Below are positions 6,555 to 7,090 of a stretch of DNA of 7,090 nucleotides, piece by piece (within the stretch, counting starts at the first letter, position 1; the number at the start of each line of letters is the position of its first letter). The stretch spans positions 1 through 7,090 of the forward strand of contig PMJN01000515.1 in the NCBI GenBank assembly GCA_003157445.1, given 5' to 3'. The translations under genes were made by a program, and so were the position numbers. The stretch comes from Micrococcales bacterium. Lineage in GTDB: Bacteria > Actinomycetota > Actinomycetes > Actinomycetales > Dermatophilaceae. Below the pieces are notes generated by a model. That model did no database searches, was not told where the DNA came from, and worked only from the letters and a program-made list of their open reading frames with translations.

Positions 6555-6602
6555 TTGGTGTGGAGCAAGCAACGTGTGGATCAAACGACGTGTGAATCAA
6601 AC
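6555..6602. repeat. Three tandem imperfect 16-bp repeats at the egtC-egtD junction
   Basis: Read on the minus strand the units are GTTTGATTCACACGTC (6602-6587), GTTTGATCCACACGTT (6586-6571) and GCTTGCTCCACACCAA (6570-6555). Units 1 and 2 share 14 of 16 bases; units 2 and 3 share 11. The last codons of egtC lie in unit 1, its TGA stop is in unit 2, and unit 3 runs into the egtD ribosome binding site. The likely origin is local duplication. A role as binding site or spacer is possible but unsupported. Confidence 0.65.
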
Positions 6603-7090
6603 AGGGGTCCGATCGAACAGTGGGTGGCCGTGGCCTCCAGCAGACAGAGGTCGGGGACGGGCTGCCATCGCTTCTCATCGGGGTTCAGCCTCTCGGAGCT
6701 GACCATCACGCTGTCCTGACCCTGCAGGAACCACAGGGCATGGCTGACCGTAGTGGCAGCGATGTGCCGCCCGTCGTGCAAGAGCAGGTTCAGCCGTGAG
6801 CGTGGCGCCAAGGCAAGGGTGTCTGCCACGACCATGGCTAGTGCCGTGGCGCCCGTGCGTCCCTTCCGCAGGTGTTCTCGAACCAGAGCCCACAAGAAGG
6901 CGGAGTCGGTTGGCGCGTCCAGCGTCATCAGAACGGAGGGGCTGAGCACATCGGCCAGGGGGGCCACCGAGTGCGGCCATCCGTCGATCACGCCGTTGTG
7001 GCTGAACATCCACGACCGTTCCACGAACGGTGCGCACGCAGCCTCTGTCACTGGCATTCCCGCCGTGGCGCTGCGCACCGCGGCCAAGAT
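6581..7090 (-). CDS. egtC: Gamma-glutamyl-hercynylcysteine S-oxide hydrolase, 5' end beyond the window
   Basis: The C-terminal 169 residues are visible, reading in frame from the window edge (ILAAVRSATAGMPVTEA). EgtC is a class II glutamine-amidotransferase-fold hydrolase that removes the gamma-glutamyl group from gamma-glutamyl-hercynylcysteine sulfoxide, releasing glutamate and hercynylcysteine sulfoxide. Seen: FSHNG (29-33 of the fragment), the conserved Asn-Gly of this fold, and the LNLLLHDG and VSSERL blocks typical of the family. The N-terminal catalytic cysteine, normally residue 2, would be about 80 residues upstream and is not in this window, so activity cannot be judged. The protein ends FDSHVV within the tandem 16-bp repeats, which may have altered its last residues. 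Adjacent egtD confirms the pathway; egtB and egtA are expected further upstream. Confidence 0.95.
   Translation of the reverse strand: MLAAVRSATAGMPVTEAACAPFVERSWMFSHNGVIDGWPHSVAPLADVLSPSVLMTLDAPTDSAFLWALVREHLRKGRTGATALAMVVADTLALAPRSRLNLLLHDGRHIAATTVSHALWFLQGQDSVMVSSERLNPDEKRWQPVPDLCLLEATATHCSIGPLFDSHVV

Noticed and set aside
6547..6678. Longer egtD reading from an upstream start at 6678
   Set aside because: The extra 44 codons overlap egtC and show no EgtD similarity. The ATG at 6546 has a good AAGGA and matches the family N-terminus.
1..7090. CRISPR arrays, insertion sequences, tRNA or rRNA genes
   Set aside because: I saw no spaced repeat arrays, transposase-like frames, terminal inverted repeats or RNA-gene motifs on either strand.

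Overview
The window comes from a high-GC actinobacterium. The base composition, the G/C-rich third codon positions, an EgtC–EgtD pair of mycobacterial/streptomycete type and an SCO2322-type protein next to ECF transporter genes all point that way. I cannot name the genus. Every gene I can support is on the minus strand, so transcription runs from high to low coordinates. Nearly all DNA is accounted for by seven genes and one structured leader. Both edges cut a gene.

Right part (about 5569-7090): ergothioneine biosynthesis. The 3' two-thirds of egtC (glutamine-amidotransferase-fold hydrolase) is followed 34 bp later by a complete egtD (histidine Nalpha-trimethyltransferase) with all known active-site residues conserved. 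A tandem 16-bp repeat spans the egtC end and the egtC-egtD gap. egtB and egtA would be expected beyond position 7090. After a 99-bp gap comes rocD (4222-5469), an ornithine delta-aminotransferase, in the place where mycobacteria carry the unrelated C-S lyase gene egtE.

Middle (3922-4221): a 300-bp gap that is a regulatory leader. On the minus strand it holds a candidate promoter whose -35 lies in an 18-bp perfect palindrome, then a cobalamin (B12) riboswitch (about 4159-4028), then a hairpin that pairs with the Shine-Dalgarno sequence of the next gene.

Left part (1-3921): a four-gene operon under that riboswitch. Gene 1 is a secreted, C-terminally membrane-anchored SCO2322-type protein. It is followed by an ECF transporter T component (CbiQ-like, unusually long), a fused double ATPase, and a membrane S component cut by the window edge. 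Successive genes overlap by 17, 4 and 4 bases, so they are probably translationally coupled. The riboswitch makes cobalamin, a cobalamin precursor or cobalt the most likely substrate. The secreted first gene is a candidate extracytoplasmic partner, which is unusual because ECF transporters normally work without a separate extracytoplasmic binding protein.
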